A DNA stretch of 64,000 nucleotides from an uncultured Clostridia bacterium (GTDB lineage: Bacteria; Bacillota; Clostridia; Oscillospirales; Ruminococcaceae): NCBI GenBank assembly GCA_944385925.1, contig CALWZE010000089.1, positions 1-64,000 on the forward strand, read 5' to 3'. The position numbers and the translations under genes were made by a program. This document shows, piece by piece, positions 48,542 through 58,367 of this stretch. Every line of letters starts with the position of its first letter. Within the stretch, counting starts at the first letter, position 1. Below the pieces are notes generated by a model that did not search any database, had not been told where the DNA came from, and saw only the letters and a program-made list of their open reading frames with translations.

Positions 48542-49074
48542 CTCACATTCCCCAAAAAGCAGGATAAGGGAAGTGTAGCGCGCGCCGGCACGGGTTGTCA
48601 ATGCGCGCAAACCGTGAACGTTATTAAGGGAGAGGTGCGAAACAGGTAAGAGGCGATAGGGATAGGAATTTCGGAAATGCCGCGCGGCCGGATGTACCAG
48701 ATGGACATAAACGGGTGATTCCATAAGGTAAAGGCGTAAAAACAGACGTACAGAACAGAACAAATCGTATTCCTCCTCGCGGGAAAGAAAACGGGATACT
48801 ACGCCTGACGGGCTATGAAAAAACGGGCAGAAAAAGCGGAGAAAATACCCTCCATTGACCGCCGCCGCACATTTGGTTCGTTTGAAAGGCTTGCAGTGGA
48901 TTGAGATTCAAAATATACGCACTGCTTTTCTCCAAGATGGAAACGCCTGTGCTCCGGATGCTTCGTTGATGAAGAATGGGAAATACCTTTGGGCTGGTGA
49001 CAATCTCGCCGGGGCATGGTATAATTACTAAAAGAATTACTAAATAAATAGGAAATGGACAAAAGAGGGCCGCT
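48542..49074. other. Gene-free 530-bp interval before the glycan operon
   Basis: A promoter at 48997-49025 is the only recognised feature. The rest has short frames only. Base composition swings between GC-rich (48580-48700) and AT-rich blocks. Confidence 0.55.
48997..49025 (+). promoter_or_regulatory. Promoter for the six-gene glycan operon
   Basis: GTGACA (48997-49002), a 17-nt spacer, TATAAT (49020-49025). ATG 49075 follows 50 bp later. Confidence 0.7.
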
Positions 49075-50010
49075 ATGACGACTTCCCTGGTAGGATATAC
49101 CGGATTTGTGGGCGGAAACCTAGCGCGTGCGCACAGGTTTGACCGCCTTTATAATTCCCAAAATATTGCGCAGGCTTTTGAGATTCCGCATGACCTTGTG
49201 ATTTACGCGGGGGTGCGCGCGGAAAAATTCCTCGCGAACAGCGATCCGCAGGCAGATCGCCGGGTCGTGGAACAGGCGCTGGAGAATATTCGCCGCATGA
49301 AACCGCGCACCCTTGTGCTGATCAGTACGGTGGACGTGTTTTCTGACCCGAACGGTGTGGATGAGCGGACGCCGGTGCAGACCGAGGGGCTGCACCCGTA
49401 CGGCTATAATCGCTATCTGCTCGAACAATGGGCCGCGCAGGAAGTGGAGGACTGCCACATCGTCCGGCTGCCGGGACTGTTCGGCCGCGGGATGAAGAAA
49501 AATTTCATCTATGATCTCATGACACTCGTGCCGTCTATGCTCAAACCGGACAAGTACGAGCAGCTTTGCGCCTGCTCGCCGCTGGTGGGCCCGGCTTATG
49601 AGTTGGCGGACAACGGCTTTTACAAGCTGCGCAGGATGGAGGCGAAGCAGGCCGCGGCGCTGCGGGACTTTTTTGCGCACAACGACTTCAATTCCCTCTG
49701 CTTTACCGACAGCCGCGCGGTTTACCAGTTTTACAATCTCGCGAATCTCTGGCGGGATATCCAAAAGGTGCTTGCGCTGAACATCCCGCTGCTCAATATC
49801 TCCAGCGAGCCGGTCAGCGCGGCCGAAGTCTATGCCGAGGTGCGGGGCGGGGAATTCCGCAACGAGCTTGCTGCAAAGCCGGTGCACTACGACTGGCGTT
49901 CTGTTTATGCCGAGGCTTTTGGCGGCCGCGACGGGTATCTTTATGACCGCAAAAGCATTCTGGCCGAGATCAAGCAAGGGGTGCTAAGCGGCGAGCTGCT
50001 TGAAAAATAG
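49075..50010 (+). CDS. Variant SDR-type NAD-dependent epimerase/dehydratase
   Basis: Protein of 311 residues. An N-terminal GYTGFVGGNLARAH loop for NAD(P) and ISTVDVFSDPNG (catalytic Ser/Thr strand) are present. The catalytic Tyr lies in Y109-G-Y-N-R113: Arg replaces the usual Lys of YxxxK. First gene of the operon. It probably modifies a nucleotide sugar or free sugar; the Arg swap may alter or remove redox activity. Confidence 0.78.
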   Translation: MTTSLVGYTGFVGGNLARAHRFDRLYNSQNIAQAFEIPHDLVIYAGVRAEKFLANSDPQADRRVVEQALENIRRMKPRTLVLISTVDVFSDPNGVDERTPVQTEGLHPYGYNRYLLEQWAAQEVEDCHIVRLPGLFGRGMKKNFIYDLMTLVPSMLKPDKYEQLCACSPLVGPAYELADNGFYKLRRMEAKQAAALRDFFAHNDFNSLCFTDSRAVYQFYNLANLWRDIQKVLALNIPLLNISSEPVSAAEVYAEVRGGEFRNELAAKPVHYDWRSVYAEAFGGRDGYLYDRKSILAEIKQGVLSGELLEK

Positions 50011-50028
50011 GCGGAAATGGAGAAACGA

Positions 50029-50811
50029 ATGAAGCTTTCAGCGTCCAATATCGGTTGGGAGGCCGCGGATGACGAGCGGGTCAGCGAGGCCCTTCACATG
50101 CGCGGTTATTTGGGGTTGGAAATCGCGCCGACCCGTCTGGTTCCCGCACCGCCCTATGAAAATATCGAGCAGGCATCAGCGCTTGCCGGACAGCTACTCG
50201 AAAGATACGGGCTGTGTATTCCGAGCATGCAATCCATATGGTATGGCAGAAGCGAAAAGGTGTTCGGCTCGCCGCAGGAGCGGGAAACACTCGCGGAATA
50301 CACCTGCCGCGCGGTGGATTTCGCGTGCGCTGTCGGCTGCCCGAGCCTTGTGTTCGGCTGCCCTAAAAACAGGTCGATTCCGCAGGGCGGACAGGAAGGC
50401 GTCGCAATTGACTTTTTTAAACAAATCGGCGCTTATGCCGCGCAGCATGGCTGCGTGATCGCGCTGGAGGCCAACCCGCCGGTCTACGGCACCAACTTCA
50501 TGAATACGACAAGCGAGGCTTTCCGGGTCGCGGGCCTTTGCGGGGAAGGGATCGCGGTAAATTTCGATCTCGGCACCCTGCTGACCAACGGGGAGACCCT
50601 TGCGCCGCTTGCGGAGAATCTGCACAAGGTCAGCCATATCCACATCAGCGAACCGGGCCTTGCGCCAATCGAGAAAAGGCCGGTTCATCGGGAACTTGCG
50701 GCGCTGCTGCGGGCGCAGGGATACGGGGGCTTTGTGTCGGTTGAGATGAAAGCCCAGCCCTATGAGGTTGTGTGTGAAGTATTGGATTATGTTGCCGAGG
50801 TGTTTGGATGA
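50029..50811 (+). CDS. Sugar phosphate isomerase/epimerase (AP_endonuc_2 TIM barrel)
   Basis: About 260 residues: MKLSASNIGWEAADDERV, LGLEIAPTRLVPAPPYEN, VIALEANPPVYGTNF, VNFDLGTLLTNGE, then HIHISEPGLAP. The metal-binding Glu, Asp/His and His set of xylose-isomerase-like barrels is visible (EANPP, HIHISEP, SVEMK). ATG 50029 is favoured by GGAG six bases before it; ATG 50017 is an alternative. Ends overlapping the next gene by four bases. Confidence 0.82.
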   Translation: MKLSASNIGWEAADDERVSEALHMRGYLGLEIAPTRLVPAPPYENIEQASALAGQLLERYGLCIPSMQSIWYGRSEKVFGSPQERETLAEYTCRAVDFACAVGCPSLVFGCPKNRSIPQGGQEGVAIDFFKQIGAYAAQHGCVIALEANPPVYGTNFMNTTSEAFRVAGLCGEGIAVNFDLGTLLTNGETLAPLAENLHKVSHIHISEPGLAPIEKRPVHRELAALLRAQGYGGFVSVEMKAQPYEVVCEVLDYVAEVFG

Positions 50812-51602
50812 CGGAATACAGAGAGCTTGCGGGCGTGCCGGATTTTGACGCTGCGCAGTTTGCGGAAAAGAAAAGCAGATATGTTCTGCTCATCCCCATC
50901 ATCAACGAGGGAGAGCGGATCAAAAAAGAACTTTCACGCGCGCAGGCAGCCGGAATCGACCGGCTGTGCGACATCGTGCTGTGCGACGGCGGCAGCACAG
51001 ACGGCAGCACCGACGCCGCGCTGCTGCGGTCGCTTGGTGTGAACGCGCTGCTGGTGAAGCGGGGGCCGGGAAAGCAGGGCGCGCAGCTGCGCACCGGCAT
51101 CTGGTGGGCGCTGCAAAAGGGCTATGACGGCATTTTAACCATCGACGGAAACAACAAGGACAGCATTGAGAGCGTGCCGCTGTTTTTGGAGAAGCTGCAA
51201 GCCGGCTATGACTTCGTACAGGGGAGCCGGTTCGTGCCGGGCGGTCAGGCGGTCAATACCCCCGCTTCCCGGCTGCTCGCGGTGAAGCTCATTCACGCAC
51301 CGGTCATCTCTCTGACAGCCGGGCAGAGGTTTACCGACACGACCAACGCCTTTCGCGCGCACAGCCGCCGCTATCTTGAGGACGCGCGGGTGCAGCCGCT
51401 CCGGGATATTTTCTCCGGCTATGAGCTGCTTGCCTATCTCAGCACCCGCTGGGCAAAATGCGGGATGAAGGCCTGTGAGGTGCCGGTGCGGCGGGAATAT
51501 CCCGCAACCGGCAAGACGCCGACCAAGATCAGCCCCATTCGCGGCAACATCCAGCTGCTCAAGGTGCTGTTTGCCAATGCGATTGGGCGCTATAACCCAT
51601 AA
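50808..51602 (+). CDS. Family 2 glycosyltransferase (dolichol-phosphate mannosyltransferase-like)
   Basis: 264 residues. Nucleotide loop VLCDGGSTDGSTDAALL, an acceptor region with ILTIDGNNKDSIESVP in place of the strict DxD, and a late TDTTNAFRAHSRRYL segment. No membrane span, so a soluble or peripheral enzyme. It probably moves a sugar from a nucleotide donor onto a lipid phosphate or a growing glycan. ATGA overlap with the isomerase gene. Confidence 0.85.
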   Translation: MTEYRELAGVPDFDAAQFAEKKSRYVLLIPIINEGERIKKELSRAQAAGIDRLCDIVLCDGGSTDGSTDAALLRSLGVNALLVKRGPGKQGAQLRTGIWWALQKGYDGILTIDGNNKDSIESVPLFLEKLQAGYDFVQGSRFVPGGQAVNTPASRLLAVKLIHAPVISLTAGQRFTDTTNAFRAHSRRYLEDARVQPLRDIFSGYELLAYLSTRWAKCGMKACEVPVRREYPATGKTPTKISPIRGNIQLLKVLFANAIGRYNP

Positions 51603-51614
51603 AGGAGAGGGATC

Positions 51615-52733
51615 GTGCACAACACATACGACAAAATCATCATCGGCGCGGGCATCTATGGGATGTACGCCGCCATCCGCTGCGGCGCACAGGGCCAGCG
51701 GGTGCTGGTGCTGGAAGCGGACGAGAGTCCCTTCCTGCGCGCGACCTTTGTCAATCAGGCGCGGGTGCATATGGGTTACCACTACCCGCGCAGCTTCTCG
51801 ACAGCGATCAAATCGGCCAATTACTTTAACCGCTTCTGCGCCGATTACGGCGACTGCATCAACGGGGAGTTCGATCAGGTCTACGCGACCAGTGCCGCAT
51901 ACAGCTGGACCAACGCCGCCGAGTTTATCCGCTTCTGCAAGGCGGCGAATATCCGCTGCGACGTGCTGCCCAACGACCGCTATTTTCAGGACGGAATGTG
52001 CGACGGCACCTTCCTGACCACTGAATATACCTTTGACGCCAAGCTGATGGCGGACAAGATGTTTGCGCAGGCCAGCGGCCATGCAGGGGTGGAATTCCGT
52101 TTCAGCTGTCCGGTCACTGCAATCCGCAAAGAAGGCGGCGTTTATGTGGTATGTGCGGGCGGCGAAACCTTTGAGACGCCTTTCCTGCTCAATGCGACCT
52201 ATGCAAGCTCCAACCAGATTCTGAAGATGCTGGAGCTGCCGCCGCTGCCCATCAAATACGAGCTGTGCGAGATCATTCTGTGCACGGTGGCCGAGCCGCT
52301 TAAAAATGTCGGCATCACGGTGATGGACGGGCCCTTTTTCTCGATCATGCCTTTCGGTAAAACCGGCCTGCACTCGCTGACCTCGGTCACCTTTACGCCG
52401 CACGTCACCTGCTATGATCCGCTGCCGTCCTTCCGCTGCCAGCAGCGCAACCTGCAGTGTTCCCCCGATCAGCTGCAAAACTGCGATTTCTGCCCCGCAA
52501 AGCCGCAGAGCGCCTACCCCTACATGAGCCAGCTTGCGCGAAAATATCTGCGGCCGGAGTATGGCTTTGAATATCTGCGCTCCCATTTCTCGATGAAGCC
52601 GATCCTGCGCGCTGCCGAGATCGACGACAGCCGCCCGACTCTGGTGCGGACCCTGAGCGAAGAACCGACGCTGGTCAGCGTCTTTTCCGGCAAGATCAAC
52701 ACCATCTATGACTTGGACGAGGTGCTTGGATGA
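51615..52733 (+). CDS. FAD-dependent oxidoreductase (DAO-like)
   Basis: 372 residues starting with GTG 51615. FAD loop IIIGAGIYGMYAAIRCGAQG then VLVLEADESPF, a long middle with HMGYHYPRSFST, and a C-terminal DSRPTLVRTLSEEPTL end. DAO-type enzymes oxidise amines or reduce sugar intermediates. Inside glycosylation operons this family may set up an unusual sugar. Substrate unknown. Confidence 0.82.
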   Translation: MHNTYDKIIIGAGIYGMYAAIRCGAQGQRVLVLEADESPFLRATFVNQARVHMGYHYPRSFSTAIKSANYFNRFCADYGDCINGEFDQVYATSAAYSWTNAAEFIRFCKAANIRCDVLPNDRYFQDGMCDGTFLTTEYTFDAKLMADKMFAQASGHAGVEFRFSCPVTAIRKEGGVYVVCAGGETFETPFLLNATYASSNQILKMLELPPLPIKYELCEIILCTVAEPLKNVGITVMDGPFFSIMPFGKTGLHSLTSVTFTPHVTCYDPLPSFRCQQRNLQCSPDQLQNCDFCPAKPQSAYPYMSQLARKYLRPEYGFEYLRSHFSMKPILRAAEIDDSRPTLVRTLSEEPTLVSVFSGKINTIYDLDEVLG

Positions 52734-53659
52734 AACAGGATAAAGAAAAAAATTTCGTGTCCGCCGTCGCCTATCTGGGCAGCGACCCGGCGCTGGTGCG
52801 CCCCTTTCTGGACATGATCAACGCCGAACTATCGGCGCATTTTGAAAAATACGAGATCATCTGCGTTAACGACGCCTGCCGCGCGGCGGCGGACGAGGTG
52901 CGCAACTACAGTGCGGGGGACAACAACGTCCCGGTGACTCTGGTCAACATGAGCGTGCGGCAGGGGGTCGAGCTTTGCATGAATGCGGGCATCGACATCT
53001 CGATCGGTGATTATGTCTTTGAATTTGACAGCCTCCTCATCCCGTATGACCCGTCTCTGATTTTTGAATGTTATCAGAAGGGGCAGGAGGGCTACGACAT
53101 CGTCTCCGCCTGTCCGAATAAACCGGCGAAACTCACTTCGCGGCTGTTTTACGGGCTGTTCAATGCAAGCGCCCACAGCGAATACCGGCTGTCTACCGAC
53201 AGCTTCCACATCCTCTCCCGCCGCGCGATCAACCGGCTGCACGCCATCAATCCCTGTATGCCTTACCGCAAGGCGGCTTATGCGGCGTCCGGGCTGCGGC
53301 TTGCGAACGTTCGGTATGCGCCGCAGGGCGTCTACAGTGCGCCGCGGGAATACCGCGCGGCCCAGGCGATCGATGCGCTCGCGCTTTATACCAACGCGGC
53401 CTACAGGCTCAGTCTCGGCATTGCGATCGCGATGCTCGGCGTCGCGCTGTTCAGCGTAATTTACACGGTCGTCATTTACTGCGCCGGAAAGCCGATCGAG
53501 GGCTGGACAACCACCATGCTGCTGCTGTCCGCCTGCTTTTTCGGCGTTTTCCTGCTCTTTACCTTTGTGATCAAATATCTCTCGCTGATTGTGGACCTTG
53601 TGTTCCGCAACCAGAAATATCTTGTGGAATCGGTGGAGAAAATCCAATATGATCGATAA
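52730..53659 (+). CDS. Membrane-bound family 2 glycosyltransferase (GtrB-like) with altered DxD
   Basis: 309 residues. An N-terminal GT2 fold (about 8-210) with YEIICVNDACRAAADEVRNY and an acceptor motif VFEFDSLLIPY lacking a classic DxD. Two C-terminal membrane segments (about 220-247 and 262-290) as in GtrB/DPM-type enzymes that load undecaprenyl phosphate. ATGA overlap with the oxidoreductase and 11-bp overlap with the next gene. Confidence 0.85.
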   Translation: MKQDKEKNFVSAVAYLGSDPALVRPFLDMINAELSAHFEKYEIICVNDACRAAADEVRNYSAGDNNVPVTLVNMSVRQGVELCMNAGIDISIGDYVFEFDSLLIPYDPSLIFECYQKGQEGYDIVSACPNKPAKLTSRLFYGLFNASAHSEYRLSTDSFHILSRRAINRLHAINPCMPYRKAAYAASGLRLANVRYAPQGVYSAPREYRAAQAIDALALYTNAAYRLSLGIAIAMLGVALFSVIYTVVIYCAGKPIEGWTTTMLLLSACFFGVFLLFTFVIKYLSLIVDLVFRNQKYLVESVEKIQYDR

Positions 53660-55403
53660 GCGCAAAAAAATGATTTCCGCCGCGGTGTGGCTGCTGCTGA
53701 TCCTCGCAGCCGTGCTGCTTGTCTTTTTCAAGCTCGAGCTGACCGGCAATCAGATGGTGGAAGGTTACTTTTCCTCCTATGCGCCGATCGACGATACCCT
53801 GATGTACGACAGCGCCGTCAGCATCTCCAAAGGGGAGTGGCTGGGGGAGTACAGCTGGAAGACCCTGAGCAAGCATATGTTTTTCTCGGTCTGGCTCGCC
53901 GCGCTCTCCGAACTGGAGATCCCCTACCTGCAAGGGGGCCAGCTGCTGTATCTCGTCGCCTGTATTGCGGCGGCCTGGGCGGTCGCGCCGCTGTTTAAGC
54001 GCAAGCAGTGGTGTGTGCCGGTTTTTGCGGCGCTCTGGATGAGTCCCTACAGCTGGGCGCAGTTTACCCTGCGCGTCTACCGGGACAATATCTTTCCCTC
54101 GCTCTGTCTGCTGTTTTTTGCGGGAATGCTCGGGTTCGGGCTGCGGCTGAAGGAGCGTGCCTGGAAATCAATCGGCTTTGCGCTGCTTGCGGGGCTTGGA
54201 CTCGGGACGGCGTGGCTGACCCGGGAAGACGGCGTCTGGCTGCTTCCTTTCGCCATTTGCGCGGCACTTGCGTATCTTATTGTACTGCTGCTGCAAAAGC
54301 AGTTTACCCTTCGGCAGAAGCTGGCTCGCGCTGCGATGCCGGCGCTTTCGCTCGCGGTTTGCCTTGTCTGCATCGGCCTGTATTGCTGGCAGAATTACAC
54401 CCATTACGGGCGCTTTATTGTCAGCGATTTCACCTCAAGCGAGTTTGAGGACGCGGTCGGCGCACTTCTGCGCTGCGATACGGACGGGGTACACGAACAG
54501 AAAATTCTGGTCTGCAAACAGACACGGGACAAGGTTGCGGCGGCTGTGCCGCTTTATGCCGAGATTGAGCAGGTCATTGCTGAGAATCCTGCGCTGTATG
54601 GCGGATACGGTTTCCCGGAAACAGAGGAATTTAACAGCGGAGGCTTTTACTGGGCGCTGCGGGTAGCGGTTTCGGAGGCGGGATATTATGCCGACGCGGT
54701 GACTGCCCGCAACTTTTATCGCGAGCTTGCGGACGCGATTAACGCAGCCTGTGACAGCGGGGCGCTGGAACACAGCGGCGGCAAAAAGAGCACGACGGTC
54801 ATGCCCTGGCACAGTGCGTACCTTTCGCCGACGTTGGGGGAGTTTGGAAACTCGGTTCGCTGTCTGCTTGGATTTGAGCAGACCACCGGACTCGCCGGAT
54901 TAAGCACTGCGCCGCAGGAGCAGGCGGAGGAGATGAAGGCATTTTTGCACAACGACCTGAGCACCATGGTCAGCCCGGACACCGGCGCGGCGATGTACAC
55001 GGTCGAGCAGCGGGATGCTGAGATGCAGATGCGCAAGGTGACCCGGATTTACCAGGCGCTGATTATCCCCATGCTTGCACTTGCCCTGATGTGTTTGGGT
55101 GTCTGGATCGCCCGGGCGATCCGAGAGATGCGGAAAAAACAGACCGGCGCACAGACTCTCGGCGCGATACTGTTCCTGGGCGTATTCCTGTCCATTCTGC
55201 TTCGGATTGGCATTGTGAGTTACATCGAAGCGGTCAGCTTTCAGATCGGTACCTATTTGCTCTATCTCTCCTCGGCGGGCCCGCTTATCCTGCTGTTCGC
55301 TGCAGCCGGAACTGCCGGCGCTTTCGAGATTGCGGCTGGGTGGCTGTCAGGCTTTTTGAAGCGTAAAAAGCCGGGTTCAAGCAAGGCAGCACAGAAGACC
55401 TGA
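53649..55403 (+). CDS. Large polytopic membrane protein, probable GT-C glycosyltransferase
   Basis: 584 residues with about ten membrane segments and a large outer domain (about 260-440). The first outer loop carries D48-D49 (APIDDTLMYDSAVS), the place where GT-C enzymes hold their catalytic acid. Later segments include FTLRVYRDNIFPSLCLLFF and LTREDGVWLLPF. It would transfer a sugar from a lipid carrier (made by the preceding GtrB-like enzyme) to a surface polymer. Terminator follows at 55429. Confidence 0.75.
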   Translation: MIDKRKKMISAAVWLLLILAAVLLVFFKLELTGNQMVEGYFSSYAPIDDTLMYDSAVSISKGEWLGEYSWKTLSKHMFFSVWLAALSELEIPYLQGGQLLYLVACIAAAWAVAPLFKRKQWCVPVFAALWMSPYSWAQFTLRVYRDNIFPSLCLLFFAGMLGFGLRLKERAWKSIGFALLAGLGLGTAWLTREDGVWLLPFAICAALAYLIVLLLQKQFTLRQKLARAAMPALSLAVCLVCIGLYCWQNYTHYGRFIVSDFTSSEFEDAVGALLRCDTDGVHEQKILVCKQTRDKVAAAVPLYAEIEQVIAENPALYGGYGFPETEEFNSGGFYWALRVAVSEAGYYADAVTARNFYRELADAINAACDSGALEHSGGKKSTTVMPWHSAYLSPTLGEFGNSVRCLLGFEQTTGLAGLSTAPQEQAEEMKAFLHNDLSTMVSPDTGAAMYTVEQRDAEMQMRKVTRIYQALIIPMLALALMCLGVWIARAIREMRKKQTGAQTLGAILFLGVFLSILLRIGIVSYIEAVSFQIGTYLLYLSSAGPLILLFAAAGTAGAFEIAAGWLSGFLKRKKPGSSKAAQKT

Positions 55404-55428
55404 GCTGCTATAACAGAACTGTTAAATA

Positions 55429-55456
55429 AAAAGCGCCCCTTTGAAGGGGCGCTTTT
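55429..55456 (+). terminator. Terminator after the glycan operon
   Basis: AAAAGCGCCCC / GGGGCGCTTTT around TTTGAA. Confidence 0.9.
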
Positions 55457-55573
55457 CGTTTATTGCATAGGGGAATGATCTGTTTAACTGGAAAAATTGT
55501 TTCTCAAAGAAAATTAAAGTTCAAATTTCGAGTGAAGCAGGCCGTCAACAAGCCGTGTTAGCAGTGATTATAA

Positions 55574-55843
55574 CTAAGCAAGAAGGAGAATCAGCAGATA
55601 AAAATGCATCGCACAGAACAGGCTGGTCAGAGCGGCAAGCAAAAATAACCATACCGGCCGCACGATTCGCAGGCGATAATCTGTCCACAACGCTATTGTG
55701 AGGGGTAAAAAGATAAATATGGCCATTGTTTCGAACAAAAAGGGTTGAGTCTGTGCACTCAATCCTGTCAGCAGGCTTAACAGTTCGAATATAAGCAGTG
55801 CGCCGAGTGCGATAAAATAGAATATTTTGGCTTTTTTGTTCAT
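55574..55843 (-). CDS. Small three-TM membrane protein
   Basis: 89 residues with three membrane segments (about 7-28, 36-53, 62-87). No family recognised. It lies 17 bp after the nitroreductase stop and may be co-transcribed. The ribosome site is weak (GATGGGA), which lowers confidence. Confidence 0.55.
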   Translation of the reverse strand: MNKKAKIFYFIALGALLIFELLSLLTGLSAQTQPFLFETMAIFIFLPLTIALWTDYRLRIVRPVWLFLLAALTSLFCAMHFYLLILLLA

Positions 55844-55860
55844 TATGTTCCCATCACGGA

Positions 55861-56391
55861 TTAAAGAAATTTGACGATTTCGGAAAGATCTTTGCGCACT
55901 TTAGGCCTTAAAGTATCTTCGGGTACAGCATATCCAAGGCAAAGCACAAGGCAGACCTTTTTGGCGGGGTCCAGACCGATCATTTTTTGAATCGCTTTTT
56001 CATCAAACCATCCGACAATACAGCTGGACAATCCTTCTTCCATAGCGGCAAAGCACAGGTGCGCAGTAAGAATTCCGATATCATAGGAAGCATAGTGCTG
56101 TTTAAGAAGCCGGCCGCCTATTTTTGCAGTGCGGTTCATGGCTTCTTCATTAATAACAATGAATGCTGGGCAATTTGAAGTGAATTTATTCATGCCCATA
56201 TTTTGCAGGCATTTTGCAAAATCAGGCATGTGTTCACGATGAATGACAGTCATGCGCCAAGGCTGGGAATTGCAGGCTGAGGGTGCCAGTCGGGCTGAAT
56301 TTACAATGCGTTCAAGTTTCTCCTGTTCAACCGGACGGGAATCAAAACGGCGGCAGCTTTGCCGTGTCCGAGCCATTTCTGAAAAGGTCAT
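55861..56391 (-). CDS. Nitroreductase-family FMN oxidoreductase
   Basis: 176 residues. FMN-binding ARTRQSCRRFDSRPV and SARLAPSACNSQPWRMTVIH near the start. A middle GILTAHLCFAAMEEGLSSCI and VCLVLCLGYAVPED near the end. It uses NAD(P)H to reduce nitro, quinone or flavin-like acceptors. The natural substrate is unknown. Slightly shorter than most family members. Confidence 0.9.
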   Translation of the reverse strand: MTFSEMARTRQSCRRFDSRPVEQEKLERIVNSARLAPSACNSQPWRMTVIHREHMPDFAKCLQNMGMNKFTSNCPAFIVINEEAMNRTAKIGGRLLKQHYASYDIGILTAHLCFAAMEEGLSSCIVGWFDEKAIQKMIGLDPAKKVCLVLCLGYAVPEDTLRPKVRKDLSEIVKFL

Positions 56392-56879
56392 ACGGTCCTC
56401 CTGCTTACAAATTTCTAATCATAAGAGTAGCATATTTTTCTCAAAATCTCCAGTAGGCTGCAAAAGGTTCCATCGCTCACGGTGCAGTCGGATATGCAAA
56501 AAATCATTCGGCAGCCGCTTTTAGAAATAGACAGATTATTAATTCCTGAAAAAATTATCGACCAGGTTTTTGCTTTTTTGGGGGCCTCAATCTATCCTTT
56601 GTGTCATTTCTCCTTGTTAGTGTATTTTGAGAAGTGATCTGCGCAGGGATTTTCAGGGAAGCTAATTTAATTGCGGGTTCTGGTTGTTTCATAATTTTTT
56701 TCGTATAAGGAAGTAGTGCAAATATGATTCATTTAATAATCTATATCTGATAAGAACAAATCTTTGATAACCACAAAGCTGGGGAAGGTTATAGTATTAA
56801 AGCATAAGACAAAGTAAGAGCGCAAAGCCGATTTTGGCTTTGCGCTCTTTTTAAAAACGGTTATTTTGATAAAACAACC
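56392..56879. other. Gene-free 490-bp AT-rich interval
   Basis: It holds the terminator of the ABC operon at 56817-56853 and no supported frame. The stretch 56570-56780 is markedly AT-rich. Confidence 0.6.
56817..56853 (-). terminator. Terminator of the ABC transporter operon
   Basis: AAGAGCGCAAAGCC / GGCTTTGCGCTCTT stem around GATTTT. T-runs flank it on both strands. Confidence 0.85.
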
Positions 56880-58367
56880 TTATGACTCAGCAGGTGCAGC
56901 GTCCGATTGCGCTTTTTCCTCTTTCTTTTTGGCAATAACCTTCCAGGCATGCATTGCCAGAGACAGTGCGATAACGCCATAGCAGATAAACACACGGAAA
57001 TATTCACCGATCAGGGCGCTTCCGAACAGGTTGCTGGCGGAAAGCGGCGCGACCACGAACAAAGTGTGGAAGAGGACGACGCCGAGAATAGCCTGTTTGT
57101 TATTGGCTTTCTGTACGCTTGCGCCGCCGACAAGCAGGGAAGCAATCGCGTACTGTCCGACCATGGAGTGTGCACCATAGGTCTGGAATGTGCCGAGGTT
57201 TTGCAGATAGATCAGCTGTCCCCAGCTTGCAAGCACCGTCGAGATGCAGGTGGCGATAATGCGGGTCTTGTCCACGTTAATGCCGGCCGAGTTAGCCACT
57301 GTACGGCTTTGACCGACCGTGCGCATATCCTGGCCGAGTTTGGTGCTCAAAATCCAGCGGTTGAAGAAGCAGATAACTGCAATCAGCAGGTAGGTGCATA
57401 CCGGCAGGGAAACCGCAATGAGAATCTGGAAAATTGCGGTGACATAAGTCAATGCATAAACGATACCGGCAACAATTGCAAGGGCAACAGGGCGCTTGTA
57501 GCACTGCGCAAACGGCTTCTTTTCACCAACCATGCCCTTGAGGAGCAGGTAAACAGCGAACAGTGCAGCACCCAGGCAGGCAAGCTCAACTGCGTTGAGC
57601 AGAAGCAGACGGTCCTGGCCGAGGAAGGTCTGAACAGCCGGCACAAAGGTGAGCGCGAAAACAACGGTTGCGGCAGCAAAGCGCAGAAGAAGGGATTTCA
57701 AATGAAGCTCGCGCTTTTTAACCAGGCGGGAGATCAATTTGGCTGCCGTGATAACAGCCAGAATGATGTAAAGCACCTGGATAATCGAAAGCATGCTGAT
57801 CGTGTCGAGTGCATACTTGATGTTGCCGGTCAGGTCGATGGTGTTTTTTACACCGACACCGCCGTTGATGATCAGGGTGGGATTGTTGACCGGGATAACG
57901 CCGCCGATCAAAAACAGGAACAGGAACTGATACAGGCCGTCTGCAAAATAGGCGAGAATCATGCCGGTGATCATTTCACTGCCCTTGGTCTTGTTGTACA
58001 GCTTGCCGACCAGCCAGCCAAACAGGATGGCAAGCGGCGTGCAGATCAACACACACATGAGCAGGCCGGTGACGCCGGTGAAGCCCCAGGAAACGACCCA
58101 GAAAATGGCGATCTGGGCAGCAATTGCGCCAACGACGATACCGAAGTTCAAGCCCAATCCGGCAAGAACAGGAATGATCAGTGCGAGAACCAGAAACGCA
58201 TTACGACCAAAGCGAGTGAATACCTCAGTCACGGTATGCGAGACCGATTTTCCGGAAGTAGCGATGCCGAACACGCACAAGACCACAAACATCACAACAA
58301 CCTTGTTGTTCCAGAGGCTGCGCATAGCGTTATTCAGTGATTCGCCTAAATTGTTTTTATTCTTCAT
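56880..58367 (-). CDS. ABC transporter permease (BPD_transp_2)
   Basis: 495 residues with ten or more membrane segments. N-terminal NNKVVVMFVVLCVFGIATSG, then a conserved NLGTFQTYGAHSMVGQYAIA and AIASLLVGGASVQKANN, the EAA-like region of sugar and nucleoside importers. Last gene of the ATPase-permease-permease set; overlaps the other permease gene by 11 bp. Longer than the usual 330-residue permease because of an inserted multi-TM middle part. Confidence 0.9.
   Translation of the reverse strand: MKNKNNLGESLNNAMRSLWNNKVVVMFVVLCVFGIATSGKSVSHTVTEVFTRFGRNAFLVLALIIPVLAGLGLNFGIVVGAIAAQIAIFWVVSWGFTGVTGLLMCVLICTPLAILFGWLVGKLYNKTKGSEMITGMILAYFADGLYQFLFLFLIGGVIPVNNPTLIINGGVGVKNTIDLTGNIKYALDTISMLSIIQVLYIILAVITAAKLISRLVKKRELHLKSLLLRFAAATVVFALTFVPAVQTFLGQDRLLLLNAVELACLGAALFAVYLLLKGMVGEKKPFAQCYKRPVALAIVAGIVYALTYVTAIFQILIAVSLPVCTYLLIAVICFFNRWILSTKLGQDMRTVGQSRTVANSAGINVDKTRIIATCISTVLASWGQLIYLQNLGTFQTYGAHSMVGQYAIASLLVGGASVQKANNKQAILGVVLFHTLFVVAPLSASNLFGSALIGEYFRVFICYGVIALSLAMHAWKVIAKKKEEKAQSDAAPAES

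Noticed and set aside
56907..58340. Plus-strand open frame of about 470 codons opposite the ABC permease
   Set aside because: Antisense to a well-supported membrane protein; its composition (many His, Gln, Asp) is the mirror of hydrophobic codons.
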